Shown here: one piece after another, positions 9,155 to 21,776 of the stretch
How positions within the stretch are numbered: position 1 is the stretch's first letter
Layout of the letters: each line of letters starts with the position of its first letter
Assembly (NCBI GenBank): GCA_001247695.2
Contig: LGRX02024707.1
Coordinates: 56,720 to 120,719, forward strand
Direction of reading: 5' to 3'
DNA from: Cymbomonas tetramitiformis
Lineage: Eukaryota; Chlorophyta; Pyramimonadophyceae; Pyramimonadales; Pyramimonadaceae
Length of the DNA: 64,000 nucleotides
The notes under the pieces: model-generated
The model's input: only the letters and a program-made list of their open reading frames with translations
Told to the model about the DNA's origin: nothing
Databases searched by the model: none
Program-made: the position numbers and the translations under genes

Positions 9155-11439
9155 TGTTGATCAGCCTTAGCGCACAGCCCTCTGTGCACTTCCCAACCTT
9201 AGCACATACCGTGACATGATGCTCACCCTTAGCATAAGCATCATATGAAGAGGGCTATGCGCTGCGATATCTCGGATTTTCCTTGTACCCCCGAAGAGGT
9301 TGATATCTAAGGGATCAGGACACACACCATTTGGAGTTGTCATTGTTCCTTCCTTGCACATATGTTGCCGAAGTCAGTAACATGTATTTGTATAGGCCGC
9401 ACACATTTTGAAGTTGTTCACCGGAGGGCTTAGATGGCACTCAACTTTACAGATGTGCAGTGTCGATTAATCCCGTGCCCTTCCTTGTAATTGCAGGCGG
9501 TGGGAGCTCGTTACCGTGGCAACAGTTGTGATCACCACCAGTGTCACCTGCATTGTTACCTTACGTCGCCGTTCATCATAATATCTGTATGCCCCACGGT
9601 TATGCATCCACTATATGCATGATGGTGTGTAACAATGAGGGATTATGTAGCGTATCTTTATGTGATTTATCCTAGTAAGATCGCGGCTTTGCCTGATGGA
9701 TGCCTGCCAAGTGTTAGGGTATCGCAGTCATCGATGAGACTGTGAAGCACTGTTCATAAGTTGTTGTGTTCACTTGATATCACAGCAAGAAAAGTGACTT
9801 TTGTATACTGGTTGGAACATTGATACCAATACATTAGAAATTGGGTCACATTTCGTTGTAACATTAAAATGTAAAAGGTTCTTCCGGGAATCGTATTTGC
9901 CCCTCGATTGAATATGTATACATCGACATGAAATTGTTCCCGACAAGGAATGGCTCTGCAAGCTACCAAGCGTACCCCACTTTAAAAAAAACGAATTCCA
10001 GCATAGTGCATGCACGAAATCGATAATGCCCCCGTTATCCAATTGTGGGCGCTCGTGACCAGCAACGAGCTTTGAACCCACGAGAGTCGGACTCGATCTA
10101 ATCAAAAGCATTAGACATTATGCATTTTTCAGTTACAACTTCACCTACGCATCGGATGGCTACATCATCTTGGATAACAAAGTACTGAAATGCCAGCTTA
10201 TTGCTGGCATTTAAAAACTAATGCAACTGGGAATGGGATATGGCTCATGGACATCTTTGATGATATTAGTCGACGGGTGTTATAAATGAAACAAATAGAA
10301 GTCGAGTCGTCCATGCAGTCGATCATTTGATGCATGCGATGCCGTATGAAGCGTAGTGGGTGAAAGGCATGCCCATTCTAAATGGTAAAAGTGGAATGGC
10401 GCCACTTAGGGCGGGGAGCCGCTGGCGCACCACCAGGCCGAGAACTCGAAAGCGTCGACGCTTATTTCACAAAGCTCTCGTGGCGTGCTCGATCTTGTTG
10501 ACGAGTACGATGGCCGCCAACGTGTCTATCATCTTCGTCCTTGTCGCTCTCGTCAGATGCAGCGGCCGAAGCAATCCCACCAGCAGCACCGTCCGGCTGC
10601 TGCTGCGCCCACTGCTGAACGGTAAATATGACCGTTACAAGTTACTGTCGTCCAAGCGGCCGCGCATCGATAACGCCTGAGCAGAGGTCAGAGGGGAGGG
10701 GGTATCTCACCTAACAGCGGCGTAGAAGTCGCATTTAGCCGGTCCAACAACTTCGCGCCTTCCTGGTCAGCCACCAGCAACCCGCAGCCTTGTTCTCCCA
10801 CATTTCCCCATTTCCTCGCGATATTCCCGGCGCAAGTCCAGCAGGTTTGCACTCCGTGCACAGCGACACCACCAGCCTCGCCAATAACTTCTCGAGGTCG
10901 CCCTCATCGGTAAAGTAACGACTCGCTATTAAGAAACCCTGATGAGATTTGGTCCCGGCAAACGATATTCACCAATTTCAGTACCTCTCCTTCCCCACGG
11001 TGCCAGCGCTAGCGCCCTATGAAAGCACGAAGAATAGTAAACTACTATCTTTTAAAAGGGAGGCTTCCCCGCCTAGATTAGAAATAGGGAAGCTGCGTGA
11101 ACTTGAATTGCAACGTGCATGAACTAGCAAAGAACTTAGAATACCCTACCGTTTCACGGCCAGGCCCAGCACCACTTGCAGCCTCCACAGTCTGTTGCTG
11201 CGCTGCTGGGCGCGCTGCATGTGCCATGCCTTGCCCGCGGCTCATCCCTATCCTCGGCATCGGGTGGCCGGTCTGCACAAATATACAAAACGCTTTTGTC
11301 AACGTCAACCTGAAGGGCATATTAAGGACACCGCACGTGACCACAATACCAACGGCTTAATGAAACTATGAGATTCGGCAGGTTTATTACAAGGGACCTC
11401 CTTCCTTGTCTCTGATGGTGCTCCATTCTTTAATAATAT
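9155..11439. other. mostly non-coding; no confident gene
   Basis: No database-recognisable domain is visible between the TraB gene and the first 219-bp LTR. Only the possible minus-strand exons at 10.45-11.35 kb have splice-like borders. Confidence 0.4.
10450..11345 (-). CDS. possible spliced gene, unassigned
   Basis: Several minus-strand stretches have acceptor and donor borders: one starting after TTTGTGCAG near 11,275 and ending at GTAGGG near 11,150 (Met/Arg/Gly/Ala-rich, TGHPMPRIGMSRGQG), one ending LLDRLNATSTPLLG before GTGAG near 10,710, and one beginning after TTCAG near 10,613 with QQWAQQQPDGAAGG and an acidic DESDKDEDD tail. No family recognised. The exon order and joins are guesses. 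Confidence 0.25.
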
Positions 11440-11658
11440 TGTCGCAAACGCGTGCACATGATGGGACGAATACTGCCGGACCCGAGCAATCTCAACGCTC
11501 GCGAGTAAACATCAGCTTGTCTTTAACATTCACATGTGTCGGTAATTATCCAGGCAAATCTTAACACAGCACAAGATCGTAGAGCTACAAAAATTTTGAA
11601 ATTCTGATATTCTGAGATCGTATGCTAAGCTCTTATACACAAGCCCAAATTTCCAACA
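11440..11658 (-). repeat. 219-bp solo-like LTR, copy 1
   Basis: Starts TGTCGCAAACG and ends TTTCCAACA (TG...CA), nearly identical to 12,186-12,404. No matching 5-bp flanks are visible (AATAT left, TGTAA right), so it is not a clean solo LTR. Confidence 0.8.
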
Positions 11659-12185
11659 TGTAAAAGAATAAAAACAGCAGTAAAATATATTCACCAAAAG
11701 ATCGGTATAATAACCAAAAGTACGAATTATTGTACAAAACTGTGAGCAGAACTGTTTTAGCGGTCTAGCACTTGCACGCGAACAGCCACCTAGCACTTGC
11801 GAGAGCAAAACAATAATGAGTCCACTAGCCTTGACCTGTGGTCAGAGGTTACTTATATCTCAATTCTCTGTCACATCTCCCAAAACTGTAACAGGCTTCC
11901 GCCCTGAAATCTTCATCTAGCCAATGGAAAGTCATTATTCCATGCCAGCTTTAACAATGTTACCGTTTACCACATTCTGACTGACACGTCAGTGGCAAAG
12001 TTGTAACTGTCATATCATCTTATCACTTCATGGTCACCCGATAATGACCATATCTTCTCTGGCAGGTCTACACTTCTCGAGCAGTCATCTTACGCGAGGC
12101 CTGTCATACTTGCCATATCTGTCACGCTTGTTACCAGCTGGACAAACCCGGCACGGTACCATGGGAAGCCGGCGTTTGTTACAGC
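11659..12185. other. 527-bp spacer between the two 219-bp LTRs
   Basis: AT-rich on the left, with no coding features. It is not obviously the interior of a retroelement. Confidence 0.4.
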
Positions 12186-12404
12186 TGTCGCAAACGCGTG
12201 CACATGATGGGACGAATACTGCCGGACCCGAGCAATCTCAACGCTCGCGAGTAAACATCAACTTGTCTTTAACATTCACATGTGTCGGTAATTATCCAGG
12301 CAAATCTTAACACAGCACAAGATCGTAGAGCTACAAAATTTTTGAAATTCGGATATTCTGAGATCGTATGCTAAGCTCTTATACACAAGCCCAAATTTCC
12401 AACA
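12186..12404 (-). repeat. 219-bp LTR, copy 2, 3' LTR of a gypsy element
   Basis: Same 219-bp TG...CA unit as 11,440-11,658. On the minus strand it starts TGTTGGAAAT directly after a purine tract (GATGGGGGA, about 12,405-12,413), placed as a polypurine tract should be after the pol gene at 12,442-14,163. It is therefore the 3' LTR of that element. Confidence 0.85.
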
Positions 12405-12441
12405 TCCCCCATCTGTAGTTGCTGCCTGCAGTAGCACAGAC

Positions 12442-14163
12442 TCAAATATGGGCTTGTTCAGCATACTGGGACGTATCGCCATCTGCCATGAACTTGCCCA
12501 GACTGAAAGTAAACATACCAATGCCTTCACCTTCTCCACCTTGTAACATTCTAGCTCTGACCAGAGGGTTTTTGAACACTAAAACCCACATACACCTGCG
12601 GCCAATAGGTCCATGTTCCAGATGTCCGATCACATGTAGGCGTCCGGCCTGACTCAATCGTCTGAAGTACGCGGCTCTGCTCTCGGTCATATCTGTCAAA
12701 TAGTAAGAGGGAACATGCACGCATGCCACTACGCGGCTGGCCATGACTGCCAATGGAAACGCGATATCCAACGCTGCAAACCAGGGAGAGGTCACCACGG
12801 CATCACAGACACCATACTTCTCCTTCCATATGCAATAGTTACCTGGCTGAAGTGCATCACGCGCCTCAGACCAACCCAGCTGAGGGTTCCAGTCATTGTT
12901 CATAAATCTCAACTGTGGCCATTGCTCCACCATCACTTCACTGATGACCCCAGTACCTGCCCATGGGTCCCACACGCCATCGATGGACTTCCAGTCCACC
13001 TCTGTCGCCAAGCGCCTCACCTCGGAAGGCACCGTGATAACCAGCTCAAGTCCCCACTGCAGCGCGCTAGCTTCGCGCACCTGGGCCCTGGTCATATGTC
13101 TCAATTCTCCTCGTTTTTCAACCTCTTCTTCAGCCAAAGCAGGCACCAGAGGTGCATCCCTCAGTTGCCTTGCCATTGCTTTCTGTTCTCGATACTTCTT
13201 GCTCAGCACGGTGCGATGTCCCTCATTCCAGTGCCCAGGCATGAAGATCTTCACAGCCTCTGAGAGCTTGTCCTGTCTGCCCCAGTCCACCTGATCTGGC
13301 ATGTAGAGGAACAAGTCCTTCTCCTCCAGCATCATCTCCCTTGATGAGATAGCCTGCCATGGCTGAAACTTATCTCCCTTCACCACACGACGGGGACCCA
13401 CGTCTGCTGGCAGCAGGCGCATGTCTGAGGACAGCTTCTCGTTCAATTGCTGCTCCTTCATCCCCAATCTGTCCTCCAGGACGCAAGAGCCCTTGGTTTC
13501 CTGGGTCTGCACCTCAGCGTTTATAGCAGCTTGCATCCTCGTGCCTGGGCACCTAGGACATAGCCACTCGCCTTCTGGTACTTCATCCAGTGCTGGGGTA
13601 AGACACCACAAATGGCACCCCTTGTTGCACGTGTCGTACAACAACATCTCTGCCTCTCCATCAGACTTCCTGCACACCTCGCATGCAAGATGCCTACTGG
13701 GCACGGCTGCACTGCAGTCATACTGGTCCTTCACCTGCAGGTGACATGGCGCAATGCTCTGAACAGTGCTCTTCTCTTTTAACTTAGTGGCGTCCTCAAG
13801 CACCACAACACCATCTCGCTGTATCTTGACCAGCTTAAGGATGGCGGACTTGGTGGCGACTTCCATGCCGCTGTGAGGCTTCTGTCTGATGTAGACGAAG
13901 TCCCCCACCTTGAACTGATGTGGCTTAGGCTCGTAGCCACCACCCCTTCTTCCTTCATAATGTAAAGTATCACGATGCTGCACAATCTCCAGACTGCAAC
14001 CAGCATGCACCATCAACCGCCTCACCACCTGTGCTCTCAGGAGGAGGTCCTTGACTCGGGTGTCCTTGTCGTCGCTGACCTCCGGACTGAAATCCATGCT
14101 AGGCGCCTGCTTCAGATCTGGCGGCACCACTGCCTCTTGGGCAAACAGCAAGGTGACATCTGG
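12442..14163 (-). pseudogene. gypsy pol 3' end: integrase C-terminus + PHD finger + methyltransferase
   Basis: About 570 residues open at the 5' end: the frame enters from foreign sequence near 14,160 and begins within the integrase (LLFAQEAVVPPDL). FKVGDFVYIRQ is the integrase C-terminal barrel seen in gypsy elements. Around residues 158-203 a PHD finger is clear (CEVC, then CNKGCHLWC, then WLCPRC). From about residue 390 a methyltransferase-like region has DPWAGTGVI (AdoMet-binding motif I), FMNND, and a TSPWF motif that takes the place of NPPF/DPPW, with order I then IV. PHD fingers read histone tails and could steer integration; the methyltransferase substrate is unknown. 5'-truncated, so a relic, though the surviving frame is intact, suggesting recent loss. 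Confidence 0.75.
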
Positions 14164-14280
14164 AAAATGGCGAGGCGATCCGGGATCGCTCTTTTCGTGA
14201 TCCGGAACGGGATCGATCCCGGGAGGGAAGTTTCTTACGGGATCGTTCCGGTTTCGGCGAAATTACACGATCGTAGAGGT

Positions 14281-14395
14281 AACGCTCCAGGTACGGGAAC
14301 GATCCTGGAACGCTCCAGGTACGGGAACGATCCTGGAACGCTCCAGGTACGGGAACGATCCTGGAACGCTCCAGGTACGGGAACGGTGGAAGGAC
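14281..14395. repeat. 28-bp tandem repeat, about 4 copies
   Basis: Units start GTACGGGAACGATCC at 14,291, 14,319, 14,347 and 14,375; each contains the near-palindrome CCTGGAACGCTCCAGG. It adjoins a GATC-rich palindromic stretch (14,170-14,280) at the truncation point of the gypsy fragment. Confidence 0.95.
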
Positions 14396-14601
14396 AGGTG
14401 TGATATGCTCAAGATGTCTTCAAGCATTCAAAGAAAGTGTATCATGCACCACACATAAAAAAGGTAAACTTTCAGATCACAAGGCTAGAGGTAAAGGAGG
14501 CAACTTTTCAAATATGTATATACAAATCCCAAAAAAAAAACACCATACAGTACACTAGGTACTTCATTTGCATGTACTCATACTGTCTCCATTATCAACT
14601 A

Positions 14602-15663
14602 TCACTGACTAGTAAAGTCTTCTTCTTCCTCATCTATACTTCCCACTCCTATTGTGTTTTGGTGTTGAAGAATTTCTGTTAAAGTTGCAGGCCACTTGGC
14701 TGACTGCGCCAGCTTCACACGTGAGTGTACCATATTCCATCTTTTTACTTGGGTAAAAATTCTTGAGTACTCCTTGCTCAAGGTATTTGGCACCTCTGTC
14801 TGCACGTCGAAAGTGTCAAAGTGAGTACTAGTTGAAAAAAACGTGTACTCTAACCAAGCAAAAGTACCAAGGAAATGCATACTTACCACAACTTGTGACT
14901 TTGTGGATGAGTTCTCATTTATCTCATACTCGATGGCCCAATCTTTTAAGCTTGGGCCAAGGAGTGCCTTTTCAACACACATTACAGCGAAAGTAAGAGT
15001 TTGGCATCGAAGTTTTGATCTTTCTTTCCGAACACTTTCTTCAAAATAGACCCAAATAGGTCGTTTCCACACTGATCGACCTGGGGGTGTTCAGCTGAAG
15101 CTACATTCTTTCGCCACCACGCACCTGTGTGAGTAATACGAAAAGTGAGTATAAACCAAACGAACTATAGAAAGGACTAGAGAAAATAAAGATTGCTGGA
15201 ATAGTTTCATACTTTGTAAGCCTTCTGTGTTATAGTTGTATACACGGTCCTTGCCAACACCAGTAAACGCCTCTGGGTATGCTTGGATGGTCCCTGCAAA
15301 TAGTTTTTGCTGTAGCTTGCTGCGGGAGTTCACCTTGACCGAGTTCTTGAGTTGTACATTCAACCCAACTCACTTTTTCACCACGCACTTCTTTTATTTT
15401 TGCAAAAAGTGTTCCTTAAGAGGCCTTACCGCTTTCTTGGTGAGATTCCAGCCGTGGCAATCTTTTTCTTTTCCTTGTCCTTCCGTTTCCACGCTATACA
15501 ATGTCCCCATGCACTCGCCGATAGTGGTGTCTCCAAAATAATAGCCCTCTGGACCATTTGCCATAGTGTAACTTACCACTGCGCGAATATTTCCTTCCCG
15601 AGCACACATTTTACCCAAGCATGTTATACCAGAAACACTCTTTTTTGCACAAGCATAGCACAC
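14602..15663 (-). CDS. spliced gene, unassigned
   Basis: Three or four minus-strand open segments have good splice borders: a segment with NGPEGYYFGDTTIGEC ending NLTKKA at a GTAAGG donor (about 15,426), one with LFAGTIQAYPEAFTGVGKDR ending before GTATGA (about 15,213), one with VWKRPIWVYFEESVRKE ending at GTAAGT (about 14,886), and one from an acceptor TGCAG near 14,800 ending in an acidic DEEEED tail. No family recognised. Its 5' side runs into the minisatellite at 15.65-17.77 kb. Could be a host gene or an accessory gene of a transposon. Confidence 0.4.
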
Positions 15664-17770
15664 GCACGCAGATAGACACTTATCCTAGCATAGGCATAAC
15701 ACACGCATACTGAGATACACATATATCCTACCATACCAGAAACACTTGTTGAAAGTAAGGTATAGTACTTGTAGACCACATATTCTACTATACCATAAAC
15801 ACTCTTGGAAGTAAGGTATATTTAAACAATATGCCATAGCCATATGCTAACACATATCTTAGCACGGGCATAGCACACGCACATACTGTAGAGATACACA
15901 CATATCCTAGCACAAGCATAACCCACGCAACTAGAGATACACACATCTCCTAGCATAGGCATAACACAACAGGCATACACAGATATACACACATATTCAT
16001 GCACGGGCATAGCACACGCACACAGATACACACATATTCTAGCACGGCCATAGCACACGCAAAGAGATACACACATATCCTACCACAAGCATAACACACG
16101 CACACAAAGATACACACATATCCTAGCACAAGCATAACACACGCACAAGAGATACACACATATCCTAGCACTGGCATAACACTGGCACAAAGATACACAT
16201 ATATCCTAGCACAGGCATAACACACGCACACACAGATTCACATATATCCTAGCACAGGCATAACACACGCACACAAAGATACACATATATCCTAGCACAG
16301 GCATAACAAAGGCACAGAGATACACACATATCCTAGCATAGGCATAACATAACAGGCACACACATATACACACATATGCTAGCACAAGCACAGCACACGC
16401 AAAGAGATACACAAATATCCTAGCACAGGCATATCACACGCACACAAAGATACACACATATCCTAGCACAGGCATAACACTCGTACACAGAGATACACAT
16501 ATATCCTACCACAGGCATAACACAACAGAGATACACACCTATCCTAGCACAAGCATACCACACGCACACAAAGATACACACATCTCCTAACACAGGCATA
16601 ACACTGGCACAAAGATACACATATATCCTAGCACAGGCATAACACACGCACATTGAGATACACACCTATGCCTCTGTTGCTTGGCACATATCGCACAATG
16701 CGTGGTGGTAAGCCAGAGTGAATACTATATATACACACCTATCCTAGCATAGGCATAAAACTCGTACACGGAGATACACATATACCCAAGCATAGGCATA
16801 ACCCAACAAGCATACACAGATGCACACATACTCAAGCACATATCTTAGCACACACACACAGATACACACATATCCTAGCACAGGCATACCCCACGCACAC
16901 AAAGATACACACATATCCTAGCGGAGGCATAACACTGGCACAAAGATACACACATATCCTAGCAGAGGCATAACACACGTACACAAAAATACACACATAT
17001 CCTAGCAAAGGCATAACACACGCACAGAGAGGTACACATATCCTAGCATAGGCTTGTAACACAACAAGCATACACAGATACACACATATTCAAGCACACG
17101 CATAGCACACACACACACAGATACACACATATCCTAGCACAGGCATAACACACGCACACAAGGATACACACCTATCCTAGCATAGGCATAACACTGGCAC
17201 AAAGAAACAAATATATCCTAGCACAGGCATAACCCACGCACAGAGAGGTACACACATATCCTAGCATAGGCATAACACAACAGGCACACACATATACACA
17301 CATATTCTAGCACAAGCATAGCCCACGCACACAGATACACACATATCCTAGCATAGGCATAAGAGGCCTATGCTAGAATATGTGTGAATATGTGTGTGCC
17401 TGTTGTGTTATGCCTATGCTAGGATATGTGTGTACCTCTCTGTGCGTGTTTTATGCCTGTGCCAAAATATGTGTGTATCTCTTTATGCGTGTGATATGCC
17501 TCTGCTCTGTAAGAGGTAGCAGAGGCATAGCACACGCACAGAGAGATACACACATATTATGGCATACGCATAGCACACGCACATAGATACACACATATCC
17601 TAGCATAGGCATAACACAACAGGCACACACATATCTTAACACATATTCTAGCACAGGCACAGCACACGCACAGAGATACACATATATCCTAGCATAGACA
17701 TAACACACGCACACAGAGATACACACATATACTAGCCCAGGCATAGCACACACACAAACACACAGACATA
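15650..17770. repeat. 42-44-bp minisatellite, about 2.1 kb, with internal inversion
   Basis: Degenerate units of the form AGATACACACATATCCTAG then CAC(A)GGCATAACACACGCAC repeat about every 42-44 bp. From about 17,369 to 17,505 the units run in the opposite orientation, returning to the original near 17,520. Long Cys/Val-rich frames on the minus strand come from the repeat. Confidence 0.95.
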
Positions 17771-18269
17771 CACAAATCTTATTCCATGTTTTCTATTGCA
17801 TATTCTATGCCATATGCTTTATGCCACAGCCAAAGGCCCTCTGTGCTTATTGCCCGAACATACCTACACGTATATATTTCCGTGGGCAACCAGATACACA
17901 TACATATCTCTATCAATTTTATTGCTTGTGCTAAGGGCATACACCTGTCACACACAAAGGGCATACTGCATAAAAGAGTAGGGAAGGGGGAATTACTTAC
18001 AATTTTTAGTGAGTGGTCCGGAGTGTGGGTTGTGAGGTTATGAGAGTGAATACAATTACCTTAATGCACGTTCGTTCTTCACATTCCCGCTCCTTTGAAG
18101 TTTCCGCCTTACCATGCCCAACACCCCATGCAGTGTGAGAATAGCTTGGTTCCAAAACCTCAAAGAACATAGTGAAAAATAACATGCTTATCTTGATCTT
18201 ATGTAAGACCAGAAAGTGCGCAGTACCATACCATACTTTTATAGTAATCACACATATCCTAAAAGATCT
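17771..18269. other. no gene seen
   Basis: Only short chance frames lie between the minisatellite and the fold-back element. Confidence 0.5.
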
Positions 18270-18640
18270 AAAACACGGGAGCACATATGTGGAAAAATAT
18301 TTTTGCATCAAAATATTACACCTCTTTGTGGCGCAACGGGAGACAAGTGGTCACAGACACAAGAGTGTCAGACCTACTCAAACCCAAGATGCCATACATT
18401 ACAACAAGGCCTTGGCCTTGTTGCTCGCGGATCAAGGGCGCTCCAAACAAACCCACAGACCAAGGGTGCAGGCGCCTTCTTCTACAAGAGTAGAAAGCGT
18501 GACCACAATGGTTCCTTCAATGGCGCAGTCACCAATGTGTGGCCAAGGGAGTTCGTTTTTGCAACGCCACAAAGGAGGTGTAATATTTTGATACCTATGC
18601 TAAATAAAAGAATTCTCGCAGGATTGCTCCCGTGTTTTAA
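18270..18640. mobile_element. fold-back MITE-like element, about 370 bp
   Basis: The left arm begins AAAACACGGGAGCA and continues with ATCAAAATATTACACCTC and TTTGTGGCG; the right arm carries the reverse complement (CGCCACAAAGGAGG, GTGTAATATTTTGAT, TGCTCCCGTGTTTT). Arms are about 65 bp and imperfect, separated by about 240 bp without coding capacity. No clear target duplication. Confidence 0.7.
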
Positions 18641-18779
18641 AGCTTTCATACGACACATTCCCACCATGTAAACATGACAAAGTATTATGTGTAAAAAGAA
18701 ACCATTGTAACCTATGAGCTCCGAGCACGACACATAAGAAAGCCGGAAAAAAGCTTTTTTTTTACCGAGCGAGGTCGTG

Positions 18780-20022
18780 GCTCATAACGGTTTTACGATA
18801 TTCAAAAAGGACTTGGGTTTGACAGTAGCATTTCAGTTCTTTCCGACGTCGTTACTCGCTGGTTGTGGAAGGGTCAAAGCACGGAGTCGGTATGGAGGCT
18901 TTTGCCAACCCTTGAGGAAGAGTTTAGGCTGGAGGGCAAGGAAAGTAAAGTAGCAGCTGTACTTCACGTAGAGATAACTTCCTTCACTTTTTTATCGACT
19001 CTCGCTTTTATGAAAGATGTTTTTGAAAAGCTAAACGCTCTTAGTGTATCCTTGCAGACGGACATAGTAGACTATTAGCACGCTCTGACGTGCGTGAAAA
19101 ACTGCAAGTCCGGACTGCAATTGCTGTATCTTGCACCTGCTATTCCAGGAGGGCTCACACTGAAGAAGCTCCTAAGGATGAACCCAGAGAAAGAGGACTC
19201 TTTTGCTTTTCAGCACCCACACGGCACGTTTCTCGTGAGTTGTGAGCATGGTGCCCACGAGACAGTATTCACTCATATCAAACTTTTTGCCACAACGTTA
19301 CACCATCCAGGAACTTGAGGACCGATTTCCGACGACTGCCATAATGGAGGCCTTTCGAATCTTTACCCCGCCCTGCATCATTTCCAACGGAGGCGAAAGA
19401 CATAGGAGATTATGGGGATGCAGAGTTCGAGCTTTTATTGGCGCACTACACGACAGTCTTTGAGAACTCCGAACTGGAAACAATTATTGACAGAGAGAAG
19501 GCACTAGAACAGTGGGAAGCTTTGAAGATTGACATGTATGATAATTCGCCTTGGGACAGGAAGTTTGACGAATTTTGGAAGAAATATTTTACTACTCCCT
19601 CTACGTATGCCAAATTCTCGGTTATTTTATTGTTGATAGCTATCAGGATGATACTGCCCCTAGCGAACGCTCCTTGCGAGAGGGATTTTGCCACAATGAA
19701 AGACATCAAACGAGCAAAGCGCAATCGTATGAAGAGTGCGACCTTGTCCATTTTGATGATGATATTTTTGAATGGCCCAACAATTTCTTCGAAGAAGGCA
19801 GTTCACGATTTGATCATGCGAGCTTACAAAAAGTGGGTCAGTATCAATGCCCGCAATAGCAACAAAAGTCACAGGACCTCGCGCCCAAAACCGAAAAAGA
19901 AATCAGATAGTCGCAAGTTATCTCACTTTTTATCAGGAGCATATGATATCCTTCATACTCTTCATACTTTGCTGCGTTCATCGTCTATCGACTTGACTTC
20001 AAATAAGTGCGAAAGAGTATGA
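18780..20022 (+). pseudogene. hAT transposase remnant
   Basis: Successive segments match a hAT transposase in order: DVVTRW near 18,846, FLSTLAFMKDVFEKLNALS, LEDRFPTTAIMEAFRIF, then the C-terminal dimerisation region (LPLANAPCERDFATMKDIKR, followed by an Asn-Arg-Met stretch). An in-frame TAG lies at 19,076-19,078, and frame changes occur near 19,300 and 19,400. The N-terminal BED finger was not found. A decayed copy. Confidence 0.8.
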
Positions 20023-21335
20023 AAAGTCTTGAGATTCCTGTACCCGGCGGTACCACCAGGCAGCAATTAGCACAACAGTCGCAATGACTGCAAAAGACAT
20101 GCTACGGAAAGCATGGACACATACCTTAGATTCCCAGTGTTTCCACACCACCAGAGCCCAAAAGCAATTGGGGTGGTAACTGGGATCGGCGCGTCGGATA
20201 TTTATATCCCGCCTCCTCGCCAAGAGCCATGGGGCGGTTGTTATGCAATTTTGAGTTGCGACACTGGAACCTAGACTGGGCCTTTTTAGAAGCTAAAAAG
20301 GCCCAGTTTTTCACCATCCAGTAAAAACATGCAAACAGGCACACACACCTGTAAAATTATATCGAAGAATTCAATTTGAAAGCGTATTTTTCGAACTAGC
20401 TAGCCTAAAGGCAGAAAACGCACACAAAACAAGTACTTAAAAATCACTTAAACATCACGTAACGTGGGAGCTCCTAGCCCCACATCAAATGTCGAGCGTC
20501 CCTATACCAACTCACCTGCCCTTCAGGATATCACTATGATTCAAGGTGCACCGGTAGATATCCAGCTTTCCGATCTTACTAAAAGGTTGTGAGCGCACCT
20601 GGCGGGAATGATGTCCGCTCATTCCGTGTGTGACCAACTGCTTCCAACCATTTTCGAAAACGTGCTCATGGACTTCATCTGCGAACACTGTAAGTGAATT
20701 ACGAAAGGAAAATAGGTGCCCCGGCAGGATCTACTCTCAAAATCTCGCACGAAAATTATGGGGTAAATCATAGTTTTGGGCAAGCGACAAAGTGCGTGGG
20801 TGTGTGGGTTACGTAAACACCAAACGCATCTTGCTTGCGGCGACCACGCTATGACCAACCACCTGCGGAAAATATACGGTACGCGAAAATATCAGAAACT
20901 ATTTTATACTAGCAACACAATACAATCAAATTATTTAGGCTGATCTAATCAGAGTTTGCAGTATGGTTTTCGGCTCCCGTGCTTTCAAACTTCGGAGACG
21001 CACGTAAGACTACTGTAAATGGGAAGTCAAGAGCTCACGATACTGTGTCCATCAAGGTGAGGTCGCCATGGTGCAGTGCCATGCCAGTCCGAGCGTATGC
21101 GCCAGTGACATTTCTGCTGATGTCATCGATTACTGGAACGCGAAGAAACGGTGCAGTGCGTTCGGGATTTCCGATGACGGTTACGATCCAAAGCGAAACG
21201 AGAACGCGGATCGCGGATCATCACCATCGTTATGAGCACGCTCTCAGGCGATGCATGAACGGGGATCGTGACGTGTCGTCTTTGTTACACGAGCGCTCCG
21301 CAACGGGGGGGAACGGGGAACAGTCGATTACGCAT
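20023..21335. other. no gene seen
   Basis: Apart from a strong hairpin at 20,275-20,307 this stretch shows no coding or repeat structure that I can support. Confidence 0.4.
20275..20307. repeat. perfect 15-bp hairpin with 3-base loop
   Basis: ACTGGGCCTTTTTAG, loop AAG, CTAAAAAGGCCCAGT. No companion copy in the window. Could be a small fold-back insertion. Confidence 0.9.
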
Positions 21336-21344
21336 TCAGAACTG

Positions 21345-21760
21345 AACGCCGAATTCCAGATGGAACGGCGCCACTCCTGTGGACTCCTGGCGTGCTGCAT
21401 TGTAGCTCAGCACCAGTGGCCAGAGTTGTTCATCCCACTCGTAGTCGAGGCCCTTTTCCAAGGCGATCTTCTTAAAACAAAACTTCATCGTACGCACCAC
21501 TCGCTCGGTGAGACCATTGCCTTCTGGCGAGTCTGGTGAGGTGACCCTCCTGTCTATCAGACAGTCTCTGCATAGCTGGTCGAACTCACCCTCGAACTCC
21601 TTGCCTCCGTCCACCAAGCACTCTGCTGGCGCCCCGAAGACGGTCAGCACATGACTGCGAAATGCTGCCGCAATGGTGCTTGCCTCCTTGTTGGGGATAG
21701 GCACACAGACTATGAATCTGGTGTAGTGCTGAGCCGTCGCATTTCCCTATGCCGTCACAA
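21345..21760 (-). pseudogene. Ty3/gypsy integrase core fragment
   Basis: The minus strand encodes RFIVCVPIPNKEAS, then the second catalytic Asp in LVDGGKEFEG and the Glu in NGLTERVVR, ending at STGVAPFHL. The first catalytic Asp and everything upstream are missing, and the frame ends at foreign sequence near 21,345. The C-terminal residues stop where the fragment at 12.4-14.16 kb starts, so the two could be parts of one family or one element. Downstream lies the 183-bp satellite. Confidence 0.75.
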
Positions 21761-21776
21761 AGTGGTCACATGCATA

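Noticed and set aside
10040..10125. tRNA-like 3' half on the minus strand
   Set aside because: An anticodon-like stem (CTAAT/ATTAG) and a variable-arm-like GAGTC/GACTC pair are visible, but the T-stem does not pair and no D-arm or acceptor stem is present.
15822..17753. Cys/Val/Tyr-rich minus-strand ORFs (YVCISVCVCYAC)
   Set aside because: Translation of the 42-44-bp minisatellite; no start context or conserved domain.
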